This document shows positions 45,113 through 55,173 of a stretch of DNA of 64,000 nucleotides, in pieces. The notes beneath the pieces were generated by a model, which ran no database searches, was not told the origin of the DNA, and saw only the letters and a program-made list of their open reading frames with translations. Origin of the DNA: Blumeriella jaapii (taxonomy: Eukaryota > Ascomycota > Leotiomycetes > Helotiales > Drepanopezizaceae); assembly GCA_009599575.1 (NCBI GenBank), contig VWND01000009.1:186001-250000 (forward strand), in the 5' to 3' direction. Position 1 is the stretch's first letter, and each line of letters starts with the position of its first letter. The position numbers and the translations under genes are program-made.

Positions 45113-47439
45113 GAAGTGGCGAACGATCCATAATTTTCTCTTCTACACCGCGCCGAGCGCTTGCTATACCACGCCATACTACAAGGAGATATGGCACTCT
45201 TCACGACTTCACACGGCCGACTTTTATTGATTCCCCACACCCGATTTCTTCCCAGCTTTCTGCAGTTTCGAGCCTATTTGACGGCATCGAACCCACGGCG
45301 TTACATCTTCTTCTTCTTCTTCTTCATCCTCCTCTTCTACTTCTTCTTCTTTTCTTCTTCTTCTTCTTCTTCTTCTTCTTCTCCTCCTTTTCTTTCTCCT
45401 CTCTTCCTCTTTCTTCTTCTCTTCTTCTTCTTCTTCTTTTCTTCTTCTTCTTTTTTCTTCTTTCTTCTTCTTCTTCTTCCTCTTCTTCTTCTTCGTCTTC
45501 TTCTGGCAGGGGCGTCCGCAGGTATGGGCGGCGGGGTCATGCCGACTGTTTGTTACATGTCTACTTTTTTGAAAGCAAGCCCTCTCCCGAGGAAGGAGGG
45601 GCCCGGTTTGTTGGAGTACATGGGACTGGCATCTTCTGGGGGGTGAGAGGAATTCTCTTCACAGAAAGCTTCATTCTTGAACAAAAGGGGAAAGGATTAC
45701 AGAAGTTGGTTGGTTTGTTGGGGGCAGGCCACGCACCACTTTGAAAAGTGTCGTTAGCGAGATCTTTTTTGTTTCCCCCGCTTCCGGCCCTTTGATACGA
45801 CAAATGTTTCTTTCGATTCTTCGATTCTTTCGCTCCTGACCTACGCCGCATCTTTGGCTGGTTGGATGGAAAGGGGGATTTGCGGAATGTGGAAGGGTCT
45901 TTCGCTGGATTTGGATCGGAGGGGGTTTGGGGGGGGAAGGGGGCAGCTCGCCAGTAAAGCAAGACCCTGTAGGTAGTGAGGGGACGCGAGCGGGCCGATT
46001 TCAATGGGTTTGAGTGGAATGGAATGAATGGCGGCGAGAAAAAAGCACATTCAAAGGAAGATGACGATCAATTGTAACTGTCTAATCTTCGCCTCTCTTC
46101 TTCTTTGTGGGTGGGGAGGGATCTATCTGTGATTCTTGCCGCTGGGGAGTAAGTGAGCTCTTGACTGGACTGGACTGGACTTGTGACTACCTAACTATGC
46201 CGCGTCTTCGCCTCCCTCTCCCTCTCCCTCCGCTACAGTAGGAGTTAGAAGCGCTAGCGAGCTCAAGAGAGAAAAAGGCTCTTCTGGCTTCTGGCAGTAA
46301 TGGGCTTGAACCGCCTTCGCGTTTACATTTCTGTATCTAACCCTCCCCCCTCCCCCCTCCCTCTTCCCGCCCGCCTGTGACTTCGGGATTATGTGTTTGT
46401 GTGTTTGTGTGTTTGTGTGTTTGTGGAAGAAAAAGGGGTAGGTAAGGTAGGCAGTGCTGTAGCTGCGATGCACCGCACCTAACAAGGGAAAATCGGACGG
46501 TTTAGGATCTATTACATGGCAGAAAGCATGGTGAGAAACCCAGCAGCAGCAGCAGCAGCAGCAGCAAAAGGCAAGATGGGGGTAGGTGATAGATTTCTCC
46601 TCTCATTTTCCATCTCTTTTTCTAGTCCCAAGATAGGCTGGAGACGACACGTATATACACATCCATCCATCCGAGTAAAGGGCAGAGCACATATCTACCT
46701 AGTATTCTATCGTTTCACCACCCGAGGTAGGTAAGGTAGGTAGGTACACGGAGGAGCTGATCTCAGCTGCTAGCGCGTCAGCACACCGGCGCTGATGTAT
46801 GGATCGTATCCCATGCTAGGTAGGTACCTAGGTAGGTAGGTAGCAACACTACCTACATACGGCGCTAGCCATCTGGACGACAATGGGCAATCGCCACGAG
46901 CAACAGGGGCCGGAGGAGGCGAACGGAATGCTAGATTTGAGGTCTGTCTGTCTATACTGCAGCGCTGTGATCTATCGGTCTGCAGTGGCTAATCCAAACC
47001 AAATGAGCCGGGAGAAAGGCAGAGAGGACAAGAGCGTAAGGCTAAGATTTCCGAGACTTGTAGTTAGAAAGGAGAATGGGATGGAGCTCGGCGGGGTTGA
47101 TTTGAGATGCTGTTTGTGGGATGGAATAAAATGGAGAGAAGAGTGGGCTGGAAGGGAGGGGAGAAAGGACGTGAGTTGGATAACGACTCCGTTCGGCGTG
47201 GAGATGGACGAGAAGAGTGGGTGGTGTGGGTGGATTCGGAGTTCAGACAGATATCTGGCGAGGTAATAGATGTGAGCATTTTCGATTCATCTAATGTCAA
47301 TAGCACGGTTTCGAGTCTAGCCAGCTTTGGTATCTCATGGGATTAGACCGATAGAGGGGCAACGTCACCGTGACAAGTACTGAGCAAAGGGCCTGAGAGA
47401 AACGCGCAAAGAACCGTGGCAAGCAAATTGCTTGTTGAG
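45113..47439. other. gene-free region with pyrimidine and other simple repeats
   Basis: 45302-45505 is a TTC/CTT tract (own entry). Later arrays: C-rich runs at 46345-46366, an 8-bp GTGTTTGT unit at 46391-46424, CAG units at 46540-46566, and TAGG/CCTAGGTA words at 46726-46851. Frames at 46883-47266 lack motifs. The LRG1 3' UTR should lie in the first part and that of the minus-strand 572-aa gene in the last. Confidence 0.6.
45302..45505 (+). repeat. TTC/CTT polypyrimidine tract, ~200 bp
   Basis: Almost pure T and C on the plus strand, mainly TTC triplets with CCT and T-run interruptions. It starts about 190 bp after the LRG1 stop codon, so it may be in the 3' UTR. Mirror-like homopurine-homopyrimidine DNA of this kind can form triplexes. 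Confidence 0.9.
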
Positions 47440-49158
47440 TTACGATGGCATCTGGATAATCGTCTCCCCATCCCCGCCTTTCCAACAGATCCCCGCCTTC
47501 CCAATCTTGCTCCTGGACGCCATGTACAGTAAGAGGTAGACGTGTCCCGCCACGTATCCAAAGGAGTATATCCTGAACGTGTGGAACTGGGCATCTCGCG
47601 TCAGCCAAACGCCCCAGCCAGCGTGGCCATTCCCAATGAAATCTCCAAGTTCTTCCCAACACCGGTTCCGCCGTCCCTCGTCCCAGTTCCTGCAGTCGAC
47701 GAGCCAGTAGCCTCGCTCGAATTCGCGGAGGACGCGCTTGTGGAACACTGGATCTCTTGGTTCTGGCATCTTGTTCTTGAGGTTGGCGAGAGCAGGCGTG
47801 ATGAGCATGTCGGCTGTCAGAGTCCCCGTTGATGTAGCGGGCGGTCTGGGCCGGACCTCAAGCTTCTCATTCCAGACGAGGGGACCGCTTAAGTTGCTGC
47901 TGATCGCACTGGTGAGAGGTTTGCTAGGCGAAGAGATTGGCTCGCTGCTTTCGAGCGTACGAGGTGTCGACGGCTCGACGCGTGGCCGTTTTCTAATCCT
48001 CGCGGACGGAGTTTGAGGCAAAGATGCATGCTGAACGGGAGGAAGAGCTACCCCCGGTGGAGCTGATGAAAGCCGTGGCTCTCCGGAGCTTGAGCTTGCC
48101 CATTTTCTCTTTGAGTCGAGTGCTGGGTCTTGCGTGGATGGCGGAATATCATTCTTGGCTGCAAGTGTACGGGTGGAACGCCGTACTGGACCTTTCACGG
48201 GTGAAGGTGAAGATTGGGTAAAGGCATGTGGCGATGATGATGGCCCTCTACGACCCCCAGTGGGAAGGTCAAGACTACTGGTTCTTTCGCAAGGGATTTG
48301 CACCCCCCCCTTCGACACAACCGCAAAGTCGAGACTGCTTGTTGGATTTTGGCTCTGTGTAGAAGACAGGGGAATTTCAACTCTCCTCTCAGCTAGGAAC
48401 TCTACGCTGCTCGATGAATGTCGGTGATTTTCAGGTGACTTGGACTGTCCTCTAGCCCAGACCGGCACTTCAAGACTGCTCGGTTTATTCCGACTGCGTT
48501 GAGGAGACAGAGAAGGCCCTCCTCCAATGCCAGCAGGGAGCTCCAGACTACTCGATTGTCTAGCCTTTGCCGGACTGTTGAGATCCGACGTGGTTCTCGA
48601 GCCTTGGCTTTCTTGGTTTTGGAGATACAATTCCAACATCCTCGTCGGAGACGAGAAAGCACTCATAGGGTTGCTGGGCTGGGGCTGAGAATCCGCAACT
48701 TCGCTCGGAGGCGTATGCCACGAGTCCGCTACCTCATCCTGGCGACTTTGGTCACCGCCAGGAGTGTCGTCGTAGCCGAAGACTCGAGCGTGAAACACAG
48801 GAGAGTCTGCATTATTCGCTGCGCTGTTGAACGACATGTCTGGAGAGTTGAGGGGTTGAGAGCATTTGAACACATCGTATTCATACACATCCTCTCCGGT
48901 GCTACTCTGTTCATCGGGCCGGAAGAATTCTGGCGATTCTCGTGCCTCGTGAGTTGAGTGTCGCAGGCCACCTTGAAGCTGGAGTTCCGATGCCACGATC
49001 CCCTTTTCTTTTGAATCTCCTACTAATCTTCTCCGCTTCGCAGGTTGGAAGTCCAAATACGCTTGTGCCAGTCCTCGGTATCGAGCGTCATCCTGCCCCC
49101 TGCTCGGCGCGGTGGTGTGAACCAAGATCTCGACGTCTTTTCGGGCGATAGATGCCAT
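47440..49158 (-). CDS. 572-aa fungal protein with serine-rich repeats and conserved-looking C-terminus
   Basis: Single open frame from ATG at 49158. I do not recognise the family. Residues about 1-170 are polar, with a basic PAKRRRL (nuclear signal-like). Residues about 200-320 hold a degenerate repeat with cores SSSLELP, SSLEVP, SSVEFL, SSLDFA and SSLDLP, each followed by a basic, proline-rich SPQRSRNKP-like segment. A further disordered S/P/T-rich stretch contains RIRKRPRVEPSTPRTLESSEP, which looks like CDK/phosphorylation sites. Only the last ~110 residues look folded: FHKRVLREFERGYWLVDCRNWDEG, RCWEELGDFIG, GWGVWLTRDAQFHTFRIYSFGYVAGHVYLLLYMASRSKIG. Function unknown; a nuclear regulatory role is a guess. 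Divergent from APC15 with 288 bp between starts. Confidence 0.75.
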   Translation of the reverse strand: MASIARKDVEILVHTTAPSRGQDDARYRGLAQAYLDFQPAKRRRLVGDSKEKGIVASELQLQGGLRHSTHEARESPEFFRPDEQSSTGEDVYEYDVFKCSQPLNSPDMSFNSAANNADSPVFHARVFGYDDTPGGDQSRQDEVADSWHTPPSEVADSQPQPSNPMSAFSSPTRMLELYLQNQESQGSRTTSDLNSPAKARQSSSLELPAGIGGGPSLSPQRSRNKPSSLEVPVWARGQSKSPENHRHSSSSVEFLAERRVEIPLSSTQSQNPTSSLDFAVVSKGGVQIPCERTSSLDLPTGGRRGPSSSPHAFTQSSPSPVKGPVRRSTRTLAAKNDIPPSTQDPALDSKRKWASSSSGEPRLSSAPPGVALPPVQHASLPQTPSARIRKRPRVEPSTPRTLESSEPISSPSKPLTSAISSNLSGPLVWNEKLEVRPRPPATSTGTLTADMLITPALANLKNKMPEPRDPVFHKRVLREFERGYWLVDCRNWDEGRRNRCWEELGDFIGNGHAGWGVWLTRDAQFHTFRIYSFGYVAGHVYLLLYMASRSKIGKAGICWKGGDGETIIQMPS

Positions 49159-49446
49159 GGCTGCGATAGAAGCTCGTGGTCATTATGTTTCAAGGGATGT
49201 AGCGAAAGCGATGATGAGCAAGTGTGTCGACTGATTTCTTGTTGTCGTGGTTGTCGAGATGTCGGCGATGCAGGAAGGTTGTACAATCTTAGCCTAGTCG
49301 CGTAGTCATGTGACCTCAAAGCATGAACTCAGATACTGTACAAGCCATCTCGTTCTCGTCCCGCGACGACGCGACTTCATCAACAACCTCAACAAACCTC
49401 CCCAATCAACCACAGTTTCGATTGTCCAGCTGGACCAAACCTCGAC

Positions 49447-50620
49447 ATGTATTCCCTGCCAAGTCTAGCACCGCAAGACGTAAGTTGCTTGTCTCCTCTT
49501 GATCATTTCATTTCAAAACATCATCGCACCACCCCCCCACCCCTCCACAAGCAACACAAAGGAAACAAACCCAATCCTAACATGAACAACTCAGTCCTAC
49601 TCCCTCTGGTACACCTCATCTACTACACCTCAACCCACCGCCTTCATCACACCTCCCTTGCACGCGCCCTCCAACTCATCCAGCACAAACGACCCCCCCA
49701 CCCGCAACATCACAACAGCACCGCACCGCACGCCGCTCGCCCGCCTCCGCCATGACGAGGATTACCTCGCGCTCCGAAAGCAGAACATCCGCGACTACGG
49801 CAGCGGCTGGATCAAGCCGCCTGGCGTCCCGAAGTCGCTCTTTCAGCTGCGCGAGGAGAAGCGCGAGCTGGAGGAGCACCAGGAGGCCATGCGTCGCGAG
49901 GCGCTCGCGCAGGAGCTTGCGGAGGCCGAGGCGGATGCCGAGGGTTTGTTCCGTGGTGAGGGCGAGGCGGAGGGCGCGGAGATGGATGGCATGGAGAGGG
50001 ACCTGGACGATGAAGTCCCGGATGGAGATGCGACGGCCGGACTGCTGGATAGCAGCGACGAGGACAGCGAGGGAGAAGGACGAGAAGCCCACGAGGACGA
50101 GGGTGCGCACACGGAAGATTTCCCGGCGAATGTGCTGGCGTCGAGACTGTCAGACGATGTATACCGCGAAGCGCTAATCCGCGGCGACGAGGTTCGGCGC
50201 TCGCAGTTCAGCGGGGAGGGGTCGGTGGAAGACGAGGAGGAGGACGCAGGTGGTTTACTGCAGGAGGAGGATCTGGTTCGTGAGCAGCGTCAACTGCAGC
50301 CCCAGGCAGACCAGGAAGATACCGAGATGGATGTGGACATGGACATGGACATGGATGCCGACCTCGACGCCGAGATCCCCGAGGCGGGCTACGAGCACAC
50401 GGATACCGAGGAGGAGCTGTCGAGTAGCGAAGAAGAAGACGACGACGACGACGACGACGACGACGAGGACGACGAAAGCCAACTATCGCCTCAGCGAGCG
50501 GCGGCGAGTATGGTTCGGAGCGATGGCACGCAAAACAGTACGGAACTGAGTAATCTGACGAGTCCGCCGGGCTGGGGTGATGCCAGGCGGATCAATGGAC
50601 GGCCGTCTCAGGGGAGGTAG
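49447..50620 (+). CDS. APC15: Apc15-like anaphase-promoting complex subunit, two exons
   Basis: Exon 1 is 49447-49479 (33 nt), the intron 49480-49594 has a CCTAACATG branch site, and exon 2 is 49595-50620; 352 aa. The join makes MYSLPSLAPQDSYSLWYTSS, resembling the start of fungal Apc15 proteins (leucine/proline start, then HSLWYT). This is followed by RTPLARLRHDEDYLALRKQNIRDYGSGWIKPPGV, the conserved core as I know it. APC15 drives mitotic-checkpoint complex turnover on APC/C. The remainder is a coiled-coil-like EEKRELEEHQEAMRREALAQELAEAEAD and a very acidic tail with a (DM)n run and an Asp run near residues 290-300. The assignment rests on the N-terminal 90 residues only. Confidence 0.65.
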
Positions 50621-51168
50621 AGCGATGACTGATGCTTAGGTCGCATCTCATTTGAGTTGCAGGGAGGTCTGTTGCGAGAAAGAGAAAGGCGCCAGGGAGG
50701 GGAGCAAGTCGTACGAGTAGCGTGGTGTAAACATCCCCCAAACCTAGCAAATGGCTTGCTCAGCTCACGGAGCAAAGCCAAGTATCGATACCCAGTACCA
50801 ACAAGCCAAATCAAACAACATCCAACACCCACATGCGTGCAAACAGTGAATCGGGACGAACGCAGATGTATTAACAGCCAGTCGCCAGACCAACCCAGCC
50901 CAGCCCAGCCCAGCGTTTCGTCTCGTCTCGCCTCGTATACTGGGTATCGTATCGAACCGTACAACACACCGATCCCTCTCTCCACTCCATTCTTCTCTCT
51001 CTCTTGCAGTCCCAACCCTCAATCCCCGATGAATCATCGCCAAACGCCAGTCCATGCCCACCGCTCATCCCCCGACCAGCAAACAGGTACACCCCACAGC
51101 CGCCCCCCCCCCCTTGCCAGAATGCAGCCTTCTTCGCCCCTCGCCGACCCGGGCTGAGAACAGAAGCC
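50621..51168. other. convergent spacer between APC15-like gene and BET1
   Basis: No gene supported. The two 3' UTRs should share this space. A CCCAG repeat lies at about 50893-50912. Confidence 0.5.
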
Positions 51169-51730
51169 CTAGAGCCACACCCACCAGAAGACGCCCGCGA
51201 CGCCCAGAAAGAAGAGCAGCCAGGCGCGCCAGCCGACGCCCGTCCGCTCGGCCATGACGAGCATGCGGTTCATGGTGCCGCGGAGGCGCACGCGCGTGCC
51301 GTCGAAGGTGTCGTTCATCTTCTCCGCGAGCGCCGACGAGCTGCGGATCTCGTCGTTGATGGCGAGCGTCATCTTTTGGGGGGGCGTTAGCGGGAAGAGG
51401 AGGAGGGGGGAGGGTATGCTTTTGCGGTCGCTGTAGTAGGTGGCGTGCAAGAGGAGAGAGAGAGGGAGGGAGAGAGGAGAGATATGCGAAACGTACATCT
51501 TTCAGCTGTCGCACTTTGCCCAGGATGCCCTCCACCTGGCCGTCGTTCTGGGACTCGAGCTCGTTGAGGACGGCGTCGCTGTATTGGCCTCTGGTTTTGG
51601 GGCAGGTGGTCAGCTTTCTTCTCGCTTGTGTCGTCCTCCTCTCGAGTCTGGGGAGACATCTCTTCCTCTTCTTCTGTTCGGGTTTGGGTCCTGCTGTTCT
51701 GCTTCCACCTATAGCCACTCCCTCAGCTGT

Positions 51731-51761
<31 letters not shown>

Positions 51762-52426
51762 TTCCTCTCTCCTCTCTCTCTCCTCTCTCTCCTCTCTCGT
51801 AGAGCCAACCTCAAGCCCTTGCTTCCGCCCAACACCCAGCAACCCAGCAGTCTCCAGACACTTCCCATCCCCATCTCCAACCATCATGCTATCCCAAGCT
51901 ATCCCAAGCCCAAGCCCAAGCCCATCCCCAATCCTCCCCAACCACCTGCCCTCGCCCTTCCAGACAAGAGGGAAAAGCAAGAAAAGAAAGCAAAGGACTC
52001 ACTTCCGATTCGGCGTCGCAGGTCTAAACCCCATCCCACTCCCCGGCGCATCCGCACCCAGCCCATCCTCCCTCCCACCGCCTCCATAAGCCGCGCCATA
52101 CCCCCCACTCGCCGCATAGCGATTCCCGTTCCTTGCGTTCGGCTGCGGGTTGTGGGAGCCGCCAGCGCCAGCGCCAGCGCCGCCGGGGTTGTAGCCTTCG
52201 AAGAGCGCGCCGCGCGGGTCGCGCTGGTGCAGGGAGGAGGCGCCGAATCTGTGTGTCGCGGGAGCGTGTCAGTCTGTGTGTTGATCTGGAGAGTGGAGAG
52301 CGTGTGATGCGTGTCAGACGTGGAGCTCTGGGGGGGCGAGAGACGCAGAACGACTCGGGGGATTGAGAAGAAGGGAAAGGAAGAGGCAAGGCAAGCAAGG
52401 CAAGGGGATACGGACCTCGAAGCCAT
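51169..52426 (-). CDS. BET1: Bet1, ER-Golgi Qc-SNARE, four exons
   Basis: Type II tail-anchored SNARE acting with Sed5, Bos1 and Sec22 in ER-to-Golgi vesicle fusion. Exons on the minus strand: 52426-52416 (11 nt), 52248-52003, 51590-51497, 51372-51169; introns 167, 412 and 124 bp; 184 aa. The first exon gives only MAS plus two bases of Arg; the join reads MASRFGASSLHQRDPR, followed by a Gly-rich segment. The SNARE helix starts QYSDAVLNELESQNDGQVEGILGKVRQLKD and continues after intron 3 with MTLAINDEIRSSSALAEKMNDTFD. MLVMAERTGVG is highly typical of Bet1. The C-terminal anchor is AWLLFFLGVAGVFWWVWL, ending without lumenal tail. Intron 2 is unusually long and holds a CTCTCT tract at about 51737-51800. 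Confidence 0.93.
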
Positions 52427-53537
52427 TTCTATCTTTTCTCTGCTCTGCTCTCCTCTGCTCTGCTCTGCGGCTCTGCTGTGCTGTGCTCTCGTGCTGTGCT
52501 TGAATCACAGTAGTCGAAGATGTGGTCTGGACTAGGCAGGTACAGTAAGTACCCTATAGGCAGGCTGGCAAGCTCGTCGGCAGTCGACAACTCTCTCTCG
52601 TCGGGGAATGTATAATTCCTTCTTCCTTTCTTTCTTCCTTTCTTTCTCTCTTTCTTTCTTCCCTCGCCCGCCCAAAGCGTATCGTATCGTGTTGTGTGGT
52701 CCGGGGTGGTGCCGTGCTCTTGGTGGAAAACGCCAACGTGTTTGTTTGCTTTGGGGGAGAGACTGCCAAGAAAGGCCTAGATGGGCAGGGCAAGGAGGAG
52801 TGGTCTGCAGCTGCTTGGGGGTTTGCTTTGCTTTGCTGGGTTTCGATAGATGGAAAAGAGCTTGAAGAGACGGACGGATAACGACGGTACGCTCTGCAAG
52901 GTTTATATGGATATTACAGTGTATATGGATGTGTGTTGTGTGCCTGAGCTGGAGAGAGTCATGAGATTGCAACCAGTGAGTGCTGTGTACAGGTACTGTA
53001 CGTACTGTACAAGGAGGGCTCTATTGTTTTCTGTCGAGGCCACCAATTTATCGTCGACATCAGGGATTCAGAGATCTCGCAAGGTGGTGCGATGCACAGC
53101 GGCTTGTCATCACATCAAGGGAACCAGACCACGCGCACCGATTGACTCAATTATCTATCGAGGACGGCACGGAAAAGGCATCGCATACTCCTAGTATCCC
53201 CTCCCAATCCATCCGTATGCATATCCATCCCAAATGCACTCCGCCCATTCTTTCGTTTTCATTTGCCCTCGTAAAGCCGTTGCAAGAAAGAAGGGAACTT
53301 TTATCTGAAATGCGGCGTCGTGTGCAGTAGAACCACCGAACAAAGAAAAGAAGCAGAAGAAGAACCACGGTATCCAGTCGATGTCGCGTAGGGAAGCGCG
53401 CCGCTGTCCAAGCAAGAGAGCAATATGTGCAGCAGCGAACGCAGAAATTGTCAAGGGTATCGCCGCCCAAAGTCACAAGAAACCATCTTCCAAGCACAGC
53501 TACCAGCCATCCCGCACCCGCGCATTGAGAGGGAGAT
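52427..53537. other. spacer between BET1 and CHZ1
   Basis: CTGCT/TGCTCTG words lie at 52440-52500, TTTC units at 52618-52662, and a GTACGTACTGTAC palindrome cluster at about 52990-53010. No gene supported. Confidence 0.5.
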
Positions 53538-54000
53538 CTACTTGTCCTTCATGTCGACGTCCGACTCCTTGGCGGCGGGATCCTCGAAGTCGTCGTCGGC
53601 CTCGTCCTCGTCGTCCTCGTCTTCGGGCAGGTCCTTGGCGGCGGCGGCAAAGTCGATCTTGACACCGCGGGTGCGGCGACCGGTGGCGATGATGTTGACC
53701 GGGTCAATCTCTCCACCGTGCTCATCCTCTGTTGTATTTTGGTCAGGGCGCAAACGTGGTAGGGAGCGATCAAGACGGCTTACCTTCCTCGACCTGCACA
53801 CGGGGTTAGCCTGCTGTACTCGCATTGTCAAGATGAAGAGAAGAGCATCTCACCTCTGCGACGATCTCATCCTCATCGCCCTCCTCCTCGCTGGAGCTGT
53901 CGACGTCCATGGTGGAATCATGTTGCTCGACCTCCGTTCCCTTGCCCTTGCCCTTGTCGGTGGCAGCGGCCGTGTTCGCGGATTCAGCTTGTGCGGACAT
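53538..54000 (-). CDS. CHZ1: Chz1, histone H2A.Z chaperone, three exons with a 10-nt microexon
   Basis: Nuclear chaperone that carries H2A.Z-H2B dimers to the SWR1 remodeller. Exons on the minus strand: 54000-53854, 53793-53784 (10 nt), 53728-53538; introns 60 and 55 bp; 115 aa, typical size. The N-terminus is polar and acidic (DVDSSSEEEGDEDEIVAE). The microexon supplies Val-Glu-Glu plus one base. The CHZ motif is IDPVNIIATGRRTRGVKIDF, with the RRTRG core that contacts histones. The C-terminus is very acidic (EDEDDEDEADDDFEDP). Skipping the 10-nt exon would break the frame, and exon 1 read-through meets a stop, so the microexon is required by the sequence. Confidence 0.9.
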
Positions 54001-55173
54001 GTTCGAGCTGTTTGTGAGTTGTTTTCGCGTTGTTTTCGAGTTGGTGGGAGAATAGAATGTGACGAAAGGTGGGTAGGAGGACGATGTTTTGAGAGTTGGA
54101 CGAACTCGAGATGCAAAAGCGCGTGTTGGCGTTTTATCGCGAGGCAAGCGCGTGCTGGGGCCTGGTGGGGCTAGGGCCTCGCATCAGGGCTGGTTATTTG
54201 GTCTTCCACGCTTTGAGCTTCCCTTTAATGCTTTACAACAGCAGGTGAGTGAGACTGAACGGACGGACTGTGATCAATTTGGTGCACGGTATCGACGGTA
54301 TCGACGTTATATCATGCTGTGGTGTAAGAAGATCTCGTACCGTAACAGACACTGCCAACCACGTGAAGCACATGGTAACACCAGATGCTCAAAGACTTGC
54401 AATTCTTACCCGTCTTACCAAAGCAAACAAGCTATCTTTTGCTCTAGTTGACTATGAAGACATGATCCCGCCTAAATGTCTATCAGAACCATGTCTTCTA
54501 TTCAAATTCTCTCCTTCCCTCTACCTCGACGCACAGCATCATGAGCCTCGGAGTCTTATCACGTTGGGTCCGATGCAGATGTTGATATCACTCAGCAAAA
54601 GCGAGATGAAAAGACCAGTTCCAGCCGAAGATGAAAGAGGCAACTCTTCACAGAACAGAGTTCCTGGTGCTGCGGTTCCCGTTTTGGGAATTCGATAGGC
54701 AGCTTAGCGTTGTTGACTTTCGCTTTACAGTACGACAGACGAGGGTGAAGCCGGCTCGGGCTTTTACTCTGTCAACTAGTAAAAGCATCTCTCTTTTCCA
54801 TCATCTTTCTCACCCTACGATTGCTCTTGAAGTAAAACCCATCTTGGGAAGGATTCTCTCTCCATTCGCGGAGGGGAACATATATAAATAATATCTTTTT
54901 TGTTTTTTTCGCACTTTTCCTCCTCGGGTTGAGCAGAAATCTCCACAGCTTGCACACACCCAATGGGCTCGAATACTCAAAACGACTGTGAAGCGCTTGC
55001 GCAGCTCAATGCCAAACAAGTGCGCCGTGCGTGAGTCGCTCATGGGCTGACGCTGGGGATGGATGGTGCGGTTGGTTGACACTCGTTTTGCTGTGCACAT
55101 CTCGGCTAAAGCATTCTTTCTCTCAGGCATCACAAACTCAGCACGGCTTCTCGCCATGTCCCAAACAACAAGC
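54001..55173. other. spacer upstream of CHZ1 and downstream of the MFS gene
   Basis: The first ~150 bp should hold the CHZ1 promoter. The rest is moderately AT-rich with no recognised gene; the 149-codon plus frame at 54249-54698 has no motifs. A TATATAAATAATA word lies at about 54881-54894. Confidence 0.5.

Noticed and set aside
54249..54698. 149-codon plus-strand frame
   Set aside because: No motif or conserved-looking segment; AT-rich spacer context.
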